Numbered from the stretch's first letter, positions 34,099-43,299 are shown. The stretch: 64,000 bases of DNA from Brevundimonas terrae (GCF_011761985.1 NZ_JAASQT010000001.1:124001-188000); one strand, 5' to 3'. Translations and numbers: made by a program. Notes: generated by a model not told the origin, from the letters alone.

Positions 34099-34848
34099 AT
34101 GCCCATTACCCTGAGCGTCAAAGACCGGATCGCCGAAATCGTTTTCGACCATCCACCGGTCAACGCCTTTGATTCCGATATGTGGTGTGCCCTTCCCGGT
34201 ATCATTACCGAAGCCGGTTCGCGCGAAGACGTGAACGTGGTGCTGATCCGCGCCGAGGGCCGTGGCTTCTGCGGCGGCGTCGACATCAAGGAGATGCAGG
34301 CCCACCCCGAGCGCATCGTCAAACTGAACCGCGGCAATTACGAAACCTTCAAGGCCGTGCGCGATTGCCCCGTTCCGGTCGTGACGGCCGCCCACGGCTT
34401 TGTCATTGGCGGCGGCATCGGCATTTGCGGCGCGTCGGATACGGTGATCGCGTCCGATGACTGCTTCTTCTCGCTGCCCGAGATTGACCGTGGCGCGATG
34501 GGCGGCGCATCGCACCTGTCGCGCATGTTCCCGCTGCATGTCGTGCGCGCCGCCTTCTTTACCGGCGGCCGCATCACGGCGCAGGACGCATGGCGTCTGG
34601 GCGGCATCCACAAGATCGTCACCCGCGACGAACTGGCCAGCGAAGCCCGCGCCTTTGCCGCCATCATCGCCTCCAAGAGCCGCACGGCGCTGTTGCTGGC
34701 CAAACAGGCGCTGAACGGGCTGGAGGCCCGCGACGTCGATCACGGCTATCGTTTCGAGCAGGGCTTTACGCTGGAAATGTACATGCACGAGGACAGCCAG
34801 AAGGCCCGCGACGCCTTTGTCGATGGCGGCAAGACGGCGAAATACTGA
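34099..34848 (+). CDS. echA20: EchA20-type enoyl-CoA hydratase (HIEC-CoA hydrolase)
   Basis: The 249-residue crotonase has RAEGRGFCGGVDIKEMQ, FKAVRDCPVPVV, GFVIGGGIG and EIDRGAMGGASHLSR, which resemble mycobacterial EchA20 from memory. EchA20 opens ring D hydrolytically. The start at 34099 is preferred over the upstream frame at 34048, which overlaps ipdC. The stop overlaps the next acyl-CoA dehydrogenase start (TGATG). Confidence 0.86.
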   Translation: MPITLSVKDRIAEIVFDHPPVNAFDSDMWCALPGIITEAGSREDVNVVLIRAEGRGFCGGVDIKEMQAHPERIVKLNRGNYETFKAVRDCPVPVVTAAHGFVIGGGIGICGASDTVIASDDCFFSLPEIDRGAMGGASHLSRMFPLHVVRAAFFTGGRITAQDAWRLGGIHKIVTRDELASEARAFAAIIASKSRTALLLAKQALNGLEARDVDHGYRFEQGFTLEMYMHEDSQKARDAFVDGGKTAKY

Positions 34849-36002
34849 TGGAGCTGTCCTACACCCCCGAACATGACGCCTTCCGCGCCGAGGTGCGTGA
34901 ATGGCTGGCGCAAAACGTCCCTGCCGAACCGTTGGAGCATTTCGACGCCACCCGCGAGGGCTTCGAGGCCCACCGCGCATGGGAAGCCACCCTCAAATCC
35001 GGCGACTGGGGCATGGTCACATGGCCCAAGGAATACGGCGGTCGCGGTCTTGATCTGATCAGCTGGCTGATCTTCGAGGAAGAATATTATCGTGCCGGTT
35101 CCCCCGGTCGCGTGAACCAGAACGGCATCTTCCTGCTGGGTCCGACCCTGATCGAGTTCGGCACCCACGAGCAGAAGTCGCGCTTCCTGCCGCCCATGGC
35201 ATCCGGCGATGAAATCTGGGCGCAGGCATGGTCGGAACCGCAAGCCGGTTCGGACCTTGCGGGCGTTCGCGCCACCTGTGTTCAGGACGGCGACGACTAT
35301 ATCCTCAACGGTCACAAGATCTGGTCTTCGCGCGCCGTGTTTGCAGACTGGGCCTTTGGCCTGTTCCGCACACCGGGCACCGAGCGCCACAAGGGCCTCA
35401 GCCTGATCTTCTTCCCGCTGAATGCCGAGGGTGTGACGGTCAACGCCATTCCCAAGATGAACGGCCATGTCGGGTTTGCGGAAATCTTCTTGGAGAATGT
35501 CCGCGTTCCGGCCTTCAACCGTCTGGGTGACGAAGGTCAGGGCTGGCACATCTGCATGGCCACCGCCGGTTTCGAGCGCGGTCTGATGCTGCGCTCGCCT
35601 GCCCGTTATCAGGTCGCCGCCGCCAATCTTGCGGCCCTGTACCAAGCCCGCAAAGACAGTTGCGATCCGTCCATCGAGGCCGAGGTGGTCAAGGCGTGGA
35701 TGAATGCCGAGGCCTATGCGCTGAACATCTATGCCACCGCCAGCCGCCTGATGAGCGGCGGCAAGATCGGGCCGGAAACCAGCACCAACAAGATTTTCTG
35801 GTCGGAGCTGGACATCCACCTGCACGACACGGCCCTGCGCATCCTCGGCCCCGAAGCCGAGTTTACGGCACCGCCTTCAATCGAAGGCCAGCCTCTCTGG
35901 ATCGACGACTACATCTTCGCCCTCGCTGGCCCGATCTATGCCGGTTCCAACGAGATTCAGCGCAACATCATCGCCGAGCGCATGCTCGGCCTGCCGAGGT
36001 AG
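34848..36002 (+). CDS. Acyl-CoA dehydrogenase, FadE31-like long subunit
   Basis: The 384-residue flavoprotein begins at the ATG overlapping the echA20 stop; the frame opening at 34590 is inside echA20. It has AWSEPQAGSDLAGVRATC, GHKIWSSRAVFADW and ends with YAGSNEIQRNIIAERML. It is followed after 6 bases by a shorter acyl-CoA dehydrogenase; in actinobacteria FadE31 pairs with FadE32 or FadE33 in the same way. The pairing is inferred from order and size. Confidence 0.84.
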   Translation: MELSYTPEHDAFRAEVREWLAQNVPAEPLEHFDATREGFEAHRAWEATLKSGDWGMVTWPKEYGGRGLDLISWLIFEEEYYRAGSPGRVNQNGIFLLGPTLIEFGTHEQKSRFLPPMASGDEIWAQAWSEPQAGSDLAGVRATCVQDGDDYILNGHKIWSSRAVFADWAFGLFRTPGTERHKGLSLIFFPLNAEGVTVNAIPKMNGHVGFAEIFLENVRVPAFNRLGDEGQGWHICMATAGFERGLMLRSPARYQVAAANLAALYQARKDSCDPSIEAEVVKAWMNAEAYALNIYATASRLMSGGKIGPETSTNKIFWSELDIHLHDTALRILGPEAEFTAPPSIEGQPLWIDDYIFALAGPIYAGSNEIQRNIIAERMLGLPR

Positions 36003-36008
36003 GGCGCG

Positions 36009-37040
36009 ATGGACTTCACCCTTTCCGAAGACCAACTGATGTTCGTAGAGGCCGCCCGCACGGTGCTGGCCGATACCTGCGACACCCTGCGTCTGCGCAA
36101 GATGCTGGAGCGCAAGGATGCGTTCGATCAAGACCGCTGGGACGCCGTGGTCGAGACCGGCCTGACGGTTGTTTTGCTGCCCGAGGCTGCGGGCGGGCTG
36201 GAACTTGGCGCGCTGGACTTTGCCCTGATCGCCGAGGCGGCTGGCTATTATCTGCTGCCCGAACCTCTGGTCGAAAGTGCAGGGATTGCCGCGCCGCTGC
36301 TGGCTGCGGTTTCGCCTGCGTCGGATTACCTGTCCGATCCGTCCAAGCGCATCGCCATTGCCCACCCGATCAATCCGGTCGTGGCCGATGCCGATATCGC
36401 CGACGCCATCCTGCTGCACCACAATGGCGCAACGCATCTGCTGAACCCGTCGCAAGTCACCCTGACCCGCGTCGACAGCATCGACCCGTTCCGCCGCCTG
36501 TTCAAAGTGGACTGGACGCCGGACCGCGCCACCCAGATTTCCGACCGTTCGGAACTGTGGGATCAGGCCTTTGACCGCGCCGCCCTGTTTGCTGCCGCCC
36601 AAGGTCTGGGTCTGGCCCAGCGTGCGGTCGATCTGGCCGTCGAATACGCCAAGGAACGCCAGCAGTTCGGCAAGCCGATCGGCACCTATCAGGCGGTCAA
36701 GCACCACCTCGCCTCGGCCCAGACCAAGATCGAGTTCGCCCGTCCGGTCCTGCATGCAGCCGCTGCTGGTCTGGCCAACAATGACATCTTCAGCCGCGCC
36801 CGCATCAGCCAAGCCAAACTGGCCTGCCTCGAGGCCGCCGACTATGCCTCGCGCGCCAGCCTGCAGGTCCACGGGGCCATGGGCTACAGCTACGAGGTCG
36901 ATGTCCACCTCATCCTCAAACGCGCGCTGGGCCTGACCTATAGCTGGGGCGAACCCGCCCTGCACTGCGCCCGCGTTTCCGAGCGTATTTTCAACCGACC
37001 CGTCGGGCCGGACCAAACCTTTGCATCCGAGGTCGCCTGA
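36009..37040 (+). CDS. Acyl-CoA dehydrogenase, FadE32-like short subunit
   Basis: The 343-residue protein starts MDFTLSEDQLMFVE and has the C-terminal VHGAMGYSYEVDVH and KRALGLTYSWGEP of short-subunit acyl-CoA dehydrogenases. It overlaps fadA6 by one base. With the gene before it, it probably forms an alpha2beta2 enzyme acting on the opened C/D-ring acyl-CoA. The FadE32 versus FadE33 choice is not possible by eye. Confidence 0.82.
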   Translation: MDFTLSEDQLMFVEAARTVLADTCDTLRLRKMLERKDAFDQDRWDAVVETGLTVVLLPEAAGGLELGALDFALIAEAAGYYLLPEPLVESAGIAAPLLAAVSPASDYLSDPSKRIAIAHPINPVVADADIADAILLHHNGATHLLNPSQVTLTRVDSIDPFRRLFKVDWTPDRATQISDRSELWDQAFDRAALFAAAQGLGLAQRAVDLAVEYAKERQQFGKPIGTYQAVKHHLASAQTKIEFARPVLHAAAAGLANNDIFSRARISQAKLACLEAADYASRASLQVHGAMGYSYEVDVHLILKRALGLTYSWGEPALHCARVSERIFNRPVGPDQTFASEVA

Positions 37041-38191
37041 TGGCCGAAGCCTATATTATCGACGCCGTTCGTACCCCCACTGGCCGCAAAAAAGGCTCGC
37101 TCGCCGAGCTTCATCCGGCCGATCTGGCCGCCCATCCGATCAAGGCGCTGATGGAGCGTGTGGGCGTGGATGCCGGTCTGGTGGATGACGTGATCTGGGG
37201 CTGCACCGACACTATCGGCGGTCAGGCAGGCGATATTGCCCGCACCGCATGGCTGTGCGCGGGCCTGCCCGAACACGTCCCCGGCGTGACCATCGACCGC
37301 CAGTGCGGCTCGTCGCAACAGGCCATCCATTTTGCCGCCCAAGGCATCCTGTCCGGCACGCAGGACATGGTTGTGGTCGGCGGCAGTCAGGCCATGAACC
37401 GTATCCCCATCTCTGCGGCCATGCTGGTCGGTCCGCAGTTCGGCTTTGAAGAACCCTTCCGTGGGGCCAAGGGCTGGGACGCCCGCTATGGCGACGAAGA
37501 GGTCAACCAGATCCGCTCGGCCGAGATGATCGCCAACAAGTGGGGCCTGACCCGCGAAGCCATGGAAGCCTTCGCCGTCACCTCGCACCAGCGCGCCCAG
37601 CATGCCACCGAACAGGGCTGGTACGCCCGCGATATCGCGCCTCTAGAAGGCCTGTCGCACGACGAAACCATCCGCCCGACCACCACACTGGAAGGTCTGG
37701 CCACGTTGAAAACCGTCAATGAAGGCGGCGTCATCACCGCCGGTGTCGCCAGCCAGAACTGCGACGCCGCCGCCGCCATGTTGATCGCGTCGGAAGCCAT
37801 GGTGAAGGCTCACGGCCTGAAACCCCGCGCCCGCATCCACCACATTTCCGTGCGCGCCGATAATCCGGTCTGGATGCTGACCGGCCCGATCCCTGCGACA
37901 CAATATGCGCTGCAAAAATCAGGCATGAAGATCGAGGATATCGACCTGTTCGAGTGCAACGAGGCTTTTGCCTCCGTGCCGATGGCGTGGATGAAAGAGC
38001 TGAATGTTCCGCACGAAAAGCTGAACATCATGGGCGGTGCTATCGCTCTGGGTCACCCCATCGGGGCCACCGGCGTGCGCCTGATGACCAACCTGCTGAA
38101 CGGGCTTGAACGCACGGGCGGACGCTATGGTCTGCAAACCATGTGCGAAGGTGGCGGCCAGGCCAATGTCACCATTATCGAGCGCCTGTAA
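37040..38191 (+). CDS. fadA6: FadA6 thiolase
   Basis: The 383-residue thiolase has the nucleophile Cys89 in VTIDRQCGSSQQAI, His339 in AIALGHPIGATG and the second Cys369 in LQTMCEGGGQANVTIIERL. These and RARIHHISVRADNPVWMLTG match mycobacterial FadA6, which cleaves the final C/D-ring thioester. The start coincides with the end of the preceding gene (1-base overlap). Confidence 0.92.
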   Translation: MAEAYIIDAVRTPTGRKKGSLAELHPADLAAHPIKALMERVGVDAGLVDDVIWGCTDTIGGQAGDIARTAWLCAGLPEHVPGVTIDRQCGSSQQAIHFAAQGILSGTQDMVVVGGSQAMNRIPISAAMLVGPQFGFEEPFRGAKGWDARYGDEEVNQIRSAEMIANKWGLTREAMEAFAVTSHQRAQHATEQGWYARDIAPLEGLSHDETIRPTTTLEGLATLKTVNEGGVITAGVASQNCDAAAAMLIASEAMVKAHGLKPRARIHHISVRADNPVWMLTGPIPATQYALQKSGMKIEDIDLFECNEAFASVPMAWMKELNVPHEKLNIMGGAIALGHPIGATGVRLMTNLLNGLERTGGRYGLQTMCEGGGQANVTIIERL

Positions 38192-38194
38192 GCC

Positions 38195-38647
38195 ATGACG
38201 AACGCGGCCATCGACATTCCCAACCTGCTCTACACCTATGCCGACCTGTTCGACGCGGGTGATTTTGCAGGGGCGGCCCGTCTGTTCGATCACGGTGCCC
38301 TGATGGCCGGAAACACCGAGATCAGGGGCGAGGACGCCATCGTCGCCATGTGGAACAAGACGGTGCATCTGTATGCCGACGGCACACCACGCACGCGCCA
38401 CCTGACCACCAATCCGCGCATTGCGCTGTCGGACGATGGCCTGAGCGCACAGTGCTGGTCGCAATGGACGGTGCTGCAAGCCACCGACACCCTGCCGCTC
38501 CAGATCGTGGCCACCGGTCGCTATCACGACCGGCTGGCCATCATCAACGGGGCATGGCGCTTCCTTGAGCGCCGCTATCTCCAGATCGACTTCATGGGCG
38601 ACGTAAGCGCCCACCTTCAAATGCCAAAACCTGCCGGGGACGTATAA
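38195..38647 (+). CDS. SnoaL-like (NTF2-fold) protein
   Basis: The 150-residue protein has the NTF2-like N-terminal helix NLLYTYADLFDAGDFAGAARLFD and the conserved core RTRHLTTNPRIAL and WRFLERRYLQIDF. It lies 3 bases after fadA6 and 3 before the next SDR, so it is one of the operon. Three other proteins of this superfamily are in the window; this one has no obvious catalytic Tyr/Asp set of the isomerase type. Function unknown. Confidence 0.7.
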   Translation: MTNAAIDIPNLLYTYADLFDAGDFAGAARLFDHGALMAGNTEIRGEDAIVAMWNKTVHLYADGTPRTRHLTTNPRIALSDDGLSAQCWSQWTVLQATDTLPLQIVATGRYHDRLAIINGAWRFLERRYLQIDFMGDVSAHLQMPKPAGDV

Positions 38648-38650
38648 CCT

Positions 38651-39559
38651 ATGGGCATCTGCGAAAATCGCGTTGTGATTGTTACCGGCGCGGGTAACGG
38701 GCTGGGCAAGGCCTATGCTCTGGAACTGGCCGCACAAGGGGCCAAGGTCGTGGTCAACGATCTGGGTGTCGGCACCCATGGCGAGGACGGTGCCTCCAAG
38801 GGCGCTGCCCAACAGGTCGTCGATGAAATCATCGCACTGGGCGGGCAAGCGGTCGCCAATACCGGCGATGTGGCCGACTGGGAAGCCGGTCACGGCATGG
38901 TCCAGACCGCCATCGAGACCTTTGGTCGTCTGGACGCCGTGGTCAATAATGCCGGTTTCGTGCGCGACCGTATGTTCGTGTCCTGCACCCCCGACGAATG
39001 GGATGCCGTCCTGCGCGTCCATCTGCGGGGCCATTTCTGCACCAGCCGCCATGCCGTCGATTACTGGCGTGCCCAGCAAAAGGCGGGCAATCCGGTCGAT
39101 GCCCGCATCATCAACACCACCTCGGGCGCGGGTCTTCAGGGCTCTATCGGCCAGTCGGCCTATGCAACGGCCAAGGGCGGCATTGCCAGCCTGACGCTGG
39201 TTCAAGCGGCGGAACTGGCCCGTTACGGCATCACCGCCAATGCGCTGGCCCCCAATGCCCGCACCCGCATGACCGCCACCGGCGGCTTTGACATGGCCCC
39301 CAAGGATGGCGCGTTCGACGTCTATGATCCTGCCAATATGGCCCCGCTGGTGGCATGGCTGTGCAGTGGTCAGTCCGCCCATATTTCGGGTCAGGTCTTC
39401 GAGCTGATCGGTGGCCGCATCTTCCTGTCCGAAGGCTGGACCGACAGCCCCGATCAGGACAAGGGCGCACGCTGGCAGGCGGACGAACTGGGTCCGGTCG
39501 TTGATAAATTAGTGGCCGAACGCGCTGCGGCCAAACCTGTCTGGGGCACCCAAGCATGA
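38651..39559 (+). CDS. Short-chain dehydrogenase, Rv3548c-like
   Basis: The 302-residue SDR has TGAGNGLGKAYALELA with VVNDLGVG (an NAD-type acidic residue), VNNAGFVRDRMF, SGAGLQGSIGQSAYATAKGG (Ser-Tyr-Lys) and a long C-terminal extension beyond the normal SDR end. The insert and extension resemble the mycobacterial SDR Rv3548c in the KstR2 regulon and the dehydrogenase part of MFE-2/17beta-HSD4. Probably a 3-hydroxyacyl-CoA dehydrogenase in ring C/D or side-chain oxidation. The stop overlaps ipdF (ATGA). Confidence 0.82.
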   Translation: MGICENRVVIVTGAGNGLGKAYALELAAQGAKVVVNDLGVGTHGEDGASKGAAQQVVDEIIALGGQAVANTGDVADWEAGHGMVQTAIETFGRLDAVVNNAGFVRDRMFVSCTPDEWDAVLRVHLRGHFCTSRHAVDYWRAQQKAGNPVDARIINTTSGAGLQGSIGQSAYATAKGGIASLTLVQAAELARYGITANALAPNARTRMTATGGFDMAPKDGAFDVYDPANMAPLVAWLCSGQSAHISGQVFELIGGRIFLSEGWTDSPDQDKGARWQADELGPVVDKLVAERAAAKPVWGTQA

Positions 39560-40344
39560 GTTTTGTGAACACTCCCCCCGCCTATCCAGAGGCCCGTGGT
39601 TTGCTGAAGGGCAAGACGGCGGTGATTACCGCTGCGGCCGGAACGGGTATCGGCTTCTCGGCGGCCAAGCGTGCCGCTGAAGAAGGTGCAACCCTGGTCA
39701 TCAGTGACTTTCACGAGCGTCGTCTGGGCGAGGCTGCTGACGCTATCGAGGCGGCGGTTGGTGTGCGTCCCTTCACCGTGGTTTGCGACGTGACCAACCA
39801 AGCGGATGTCGATCGTCTGCGCGATGAATCGCTTCGGCTGCTGGGTCGTATCGACGTGCTGATCAACAATGCGGGTCTGGGCGGCGAGGTCGATGTCGTG
39901 GACATGACTGACGAGCAATGGGACCGCGTTCTGGACGTGACCCTGACCTCGGTCTTCCGCATGAGCCGCGCCTTCCTGCCAATCATGTATGCCGCCAAGT
40001 CGGGCGTCATTGTGAACAATGCCTCGGTGCTGGGCTGGCGCGCGCAAAAGGGTCAGGCCCATTATGCCGCCGCCAAGGCGGGTGTGATGGCCTTCACCCG
40101 TTGCTCGGCGGTGGAAGCGGCCGATCACGGCGTGCGCATCAATGCGGTCTCGCCGTCCTTGGCCATGCACCCGTTCCTCGCCAAGGTGACGACTGACGAG
40201 ATGCTGGCCGAACTGTCCAAGCGCGAAGCCTTTGGCCGTCCCGCCGAGGTCTGGGAGATCGCCAACATCATGGTGTTTCTGGCCAGCGACCTGTCGTCCT
40301 ATCTGACCGGCGAGGTCATCTCGGCCTCCAGCCAGAGGGCGTAA
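39556..40344 (+). CDS. ipdF: IpdF-like short-chain dehydrogenase
   Basis: The 262-residue SDR has an unusual cofactor motif ITAAAGTGIGFSAAKRA, the segment VISDFHERRLGEAAD and the catalytic HYAAAKAG, and ends SYLTGEVISASSQ. These fit mycobacterial IpdF (Rv3559c), which works on the 5-hydroxy/keto group of HIP-CoA. The identification rests on remembered sequence similarity. It overlaps the preceding SDR by 4 bases and precedes MaoC by 1 base. Confidence 0.83.
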   Translation: MSFVNTPPAYPEARGLLKGKTAVITAAAGTGIGFSAAKRAAEEGATLVISDFHERRLGEAADAIEAAVGVRPFTVVCDVTNQADVDRLRDESLRLLGRIDVLINNAGLGGEVDVVDMTDEQWDRVLDVTLTSVFRMSRAFLPIMYAAKSGVIVNNASVLGWRAQKGQAHYAAAKAGVMAFTRCSAVEAADHGVRINAVSPSLAMHPFLAKVTTDEMLAELSKREAFGRPAEVWEIANIMVFLASDLSSYLTGEVISASSQRA

Positions 40345-40345
40345 G

Positions 40346-40801
40346 ATGGGTGTTGTCTTCGATACGCCGGACGCCCTGCTCGGTGCCGAGGGTCGCGACC
40401 TCGGTCACACCGACTGGCTGTCGGTTGAACAGGACCGTGTCACCACCTTCGGCCAGACGACCGGCGACATGCAGTGGATCCACGTCGATCCCGAGCGCGC
40501 CAAGGACGGCCCGTTCGGTGGCACCATTGCCCACGGCTATCTGACACTGGCTCTGGTCAATGCCTTCATGCCCGATCTGATCACCGTCAACGGTGTGTCC
40601 TCGGGCCTGAACATCGGTCTGGACAAGGTGCGGTTTTTGGCCCCCGTCAAGGTCGGCGCGCGCATTCGCGGTGCAGGCGTGATCTCCAAGATCGAACAGA
40701 AAGGCACCGGCGTTCAGGTGACGGTCGATGTGACGGTCGAGATCGAAGGCCACGACAAGCCTGCCTGCATCGCCTCCACCATCAGCCGCTACATTCCTTA
40801 A
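40346..40801 (+). CDS. MaoC-like (R)-specific enoyl-CoA hydratase
   Basis: The 151-residue hot-dog-fold protein has the hydratase-2 motif in QWIHVDPERAK followed by GPFGGTIAHGY (catalytic Asp and His region). Single-domain MaoC hydratases add water to 2-enoyl-CoA with R stereochemistry. In the steroid operon it probably hydrates a ring C/D or side-chain enoyl-CoA, which the SDR at 38651 could then oxidise. The ATG follows the ipdF stop by one base. Confidence 0.85.
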   Translation: MGVVFDTPDALLGAEGRDLGHTDWLSVEQDRVTTFGQTTGDMQWIHVDPERAKDGPFGGTIAHGYLTLALVNAFMPDLITVNGVSSGLNIGLDKVRFLAPVKVGARIRGAGVISKIEQKGTGVQVTVDVTVEIEGHDKPACIASTISRYIP

Positions 40802-40811
40802 AGGACACGCC

Positions 40812-41195
40812 ATGTCGGTATCGCCGCAAAAGATGATCGAAACCGTCGAGGCCTATGTCGCGGCCTTTGAAACCGGCGATGCCGAGGCTGTCGCCCGCCT
40901 CTATGCCGCTGATGCCGTGGTGCGCGATCCGGTGGACGCCAAGCCTGTCGAGGGCCGTGACGCCATTTTGGCCTTCTATCAGGCGTCGATGGCCACGGGG
41001 GCCAGGCTGTCCCTCGAGGGTCCGGTACGCACCGCGTCCAGCATCGCCGCCTTTGCCTTTAGCGTCCATCTGACCCTGCCCAATGGGCCGTGCCGGATCG
41101 ACGTCATCGACACCTTTGAGTTCAACCCCGACGGTCTGATCCAACAGATGACCGCCTATTGGGGGCCCAACAACATGCATGGTTCTACGGAGTAA
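40812..41195 (+). CDS. ksi: Ketosteroid delta5-3-isomerase (KSI)
   Basis: The 127-residue NTF2-fold enzyme moves the 5,6 double bond to 4,5. All three KSI catalytic residues are in register with Comamonas KSI, shifted by one: Tyr15 (EAYVAAF), Asp39 (VVRDPVD) and Asp100 (VIDTFEF). The Comamonas sequence EDPVGSEP corresponds to RDPVDAKP, and its terminal FGEKNIH to WGPNNMH. This is strong, residue-level support. It makes delta5-3-keto steroids available for KstD and KshA. It lies 10 bases after the MaoC gene and 5 bases before the thiolase gene. Confidence 0.9.
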   Translation: MSVSPQKMIETVEAYVAAFETGDAEAVARLYAADAVVRDPVDAKPVEGRDAILAFYQASMATGARLSLEGPVRTASSIAAFAFSVHLTLPNGPCRIDVIDTFEFNPDGLIQQMTAYWGPNNMHGSTE

Positions 41196-41200
41196 ATCCT

Positions 41201-42406
41201 ATGCGCGAAGCTGCCATTATCTCCACAGCCCGCACCGGCGTCGGCAAGGCCTATCGCGGAGCCTTGAACAATACCGAAGCCCCTGTCCTGTCGGCCCATG
41301 TCATCGATGCCGCGTTGGAACGTGCCGGTGTTGATCCGGCTCGTATCGACGATGTTTACCTCGGCGTCGGCAACCACTGGGGCACCCAGAGCTATAATCT
41401 GGGCCGCCTCAGCGTCCACGCCTCGCGCCTGCCGGATGAAACCGTGGCGGGCTTTACGCTGGACCGTAAATGCTCGTCGGGCCTGAACGCCATTGCGCTG
41501 GCGGCACGCGGCATCATGACCGACGAGATCGACGCCGCCGTTGCGGGCGGGATGGAAAGCATCTCGCTGACCCTCAACAAACACATGCCGACCTATCGCA
41601 ACCGCTCAACGCGGGTGCTGGAGCATGATCCGCACGCCTATATGGCCATGATCGAAACCGCCGAATTGGTCGCGGACCGTTATGGCGTGTCGCGTGAAGA
41701 CCAAGACCACTTCGCCGCCCAGAGCCAGCAGCGTGCTGCCGCCGCTCAGGCCGCCGGTCTGTTCAATGACGAGATCGTGCCGCTGACCACCTCCAAGACC
41801 CTGTTCGCCAAGACCGGCGAAGAGATCGGCGAGGAAGAAGTCACCCTGTCATCCGACGAAGGCATCCGTGCCGGCACGACCTATGAGGCACTGGCCGGTC
41901 TGAAGCCTGTGTTCAAAGACGGCCAGATCATCAAGGAGGGCCGTCACGTCACCGCCGGTAATGCCAGCCAGTTGTCGGATGGCGCGTCGGCTCAAGTCAT
42001 CATGGACCTGAAGACGGCCCAGTCCGAGAACCTTCCGGTTCTGGGCATTTATCGCGGCTTCCAGGTCGCCGCCTGCAAGGCCGAGGAAATGGGCATCGGC
42101 CCCGTCTTCGCCATCCCCAAACTACTCAAACGTGCAGGTCTGAAGATGAGCGATATCGGCCTGTTCGAGATCAACGAGGCCTTTGCCTCGCAGGCCCTCT
42201 ACTGCCAACGCGCCCTCGACATCGATCCCGCCATCCTCAACGTCAATGGCGGCGGCATCGCCATCGGTCACCCCTTCGGCATGACCGGCTCGCGCCTCGT
42301 CGGCCACGCCCTCATCGAGGGCAAGCGTCGCGGCGTGAAATATGTCATCGTTTCCATGTGTGTCGCCGGTGGCATGGGTGCCGCCGGACTGTTCGAGGTC
42401 GCTTGA
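41201..42406 (+). CDS. Acetyl-CoA acyltransferase (thiolase)
   Basis: The 401-residue thiolase starts at the ATG at 41201 (the frame upstream overlaps KSI). The nucleophile is Cys91 ([12 protein letters not shown]), His357 lies in [11 protein letters not shown] and the second Cys387 in SMCVAGGMG. It differs from FadA6 and is the last gene of the 13-kb operon, before a strong terminator. It may cleave side-chain or later ring-derived 3-ketoacyl-CoA. Confidence 0.88.
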   Translation: MREAAIISTARTGVGKAYRGALNNTEAPVLSAHVIDAALERAGVDPARIDDVYLGVGNHWGTQSYNLGRLSVHASRLPDETVAGFTLDRKCSSGLNAIALAARGIMTDEIDAAVAGGMESISLTLNKHMPTYRNRSTRVLEHDPHAYMAMIETAELVADRYGVSREDQDHFAAQSQQRAAAAQAAGLFNDEIVPLTTSKTLFAKTGEEIGEEEVTLSSDEGIRAGTTYEALAGLKPVFKDGQIIKEGRHVTAGNASQLSDGASAQVIMDLKTAQSENLPVLGIYRGFQVAACKAEEMGIGPVFAIPKLLKRAGLKMSDIGLFEINEAFASQALYCQRALDIDPAILNVNGGGIAIGHPFGMTGSRLVGHALIEGKRRGVKYVIVSMCVAGGMGAAGLFEVA

Positions 42407-42426
42407 TCGCCCTCGGCACAAACGCA

Positions 42427-42455
42427 AAAGGCCCGCCGAATGGCGGGCCTTTTTT
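42427..42455. terminator. Bidirectional terminator of the hsaC-ipd operon
   Basis: AAAGGCCCGCC-GAAT-GGCGGGCCTTT forms a perfect stem with a T-run on both strands. It ends the 13-kb operon and also the minus-strand SDR gene at 42538. Confidence 0.92.
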
Positions 42456-42537
42456 ATGAAGTGCGGGGGCCGTCAGGAGATGCCGGCCCCCTATGCAACA
42501 GACGACAGCCCCTCAGCCCGTCGTCAGTGCAATCTCT

Positions 42538-43299
42538 TTAAAGCTGGCCTTCGCGTTCCAGCACATCAAGGAAGGCGGGACGCTCGCCCCCGCCATGAAC
42601 CTCCAGCACGGCCCCCGAAACATAGGAAGCCCCGTCCGAGGCCAGATAGGCCACCGCATCGGCAATCTCGGCACTGCGGCCCAGACGTTTCAGGCCGATA
42701 TTACGGCTGATGCCCGACTGGGCCTCATCGGTGCCATAGGTCGTCTCGGTCTGTTCGGTCTCGATATAGCCGACCACCACCGCATTGACGCGGATGTTTG
42801 GTCCCCACTCATTGGCCAGACTGCGGGTCAGGGCCAAAAGCCCGCCCTTAGCCGCTGCATAGACCGAAGTGCCCGGCGAAGGACGCAGCGCCGAGACACT
42901 GGAAATATTGATGATGCTGCCACCATGTTCGGCCATATCGGCATAGACGGCCTGCGACACCCATAACGGTGCCATCAGGTTCAACCCGACAATCTTTTCG
43001 GCAAAGCGCGGCGAGGCGGTTGCCGCATCGCTGGGCGGAGAGCCCCCTGCATTATTCACCACCACCCGCACCGGACCGGCCTTGGCGCGGATGTCCGCCA
43101 CCATCGCCGCCACATCCTGCGGATCGCGCACATCGCAACGGATAAACTCCAGCGCACCCAAATCGCCCGTATCATTGCGACCGCAGACAAACACCCGATA
43201 GCCATCCGCCAACAGACGCTGCGCCGTGACCAGCCCCAACCCCTTGGTCCCGCCGGTTACCAATGCAATAGGAGACAAAGCCGCACCTCGATTACGCAT
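42538..43299 (-). CDS. Short-chain dehydrogenase/reductase, probably leaderless
   Basis: The 253-residue SDR has TGGTKGLGLVTAQR, VNNAGGSPP, the Ser in NISSVSALR and the catalytic YAAAKGG. A perfect TATAAT sits 7 bases upstream of the ATG at 43299, so transcription would start at the ATG itself and the mRNA would be leaderless. A TTG eight codons on, preceded by GAGGTG, is an alternative start. A TACGCA element overlaps the start (43293-43298). Its function is unclear; it is the boundary gene of the steroid locus. Confidence 0.78.
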   Translation of the reverse strand: MRNRGAALSPIALVTGGTKGLGLVTAQRLLADGYRVFVCGRNDTGDLGALEFIRCDVRDPQDVAAMVADIRAKAGPVRVVVNNAGGSPPSDAATASPRFAEKIVGLNLMAPLWVSQAVYADMAEHGGSIINISSVSALRPSPGTSVYAAAKGGLLALTRSLANEWGPNIRVNAVVVGYIETEQTETTYGTDEAQSGISRNIGLKRLGRSAEIADAVAYLASDGASYVSGAVLEVHGGGERPAFLDVLEREGQL

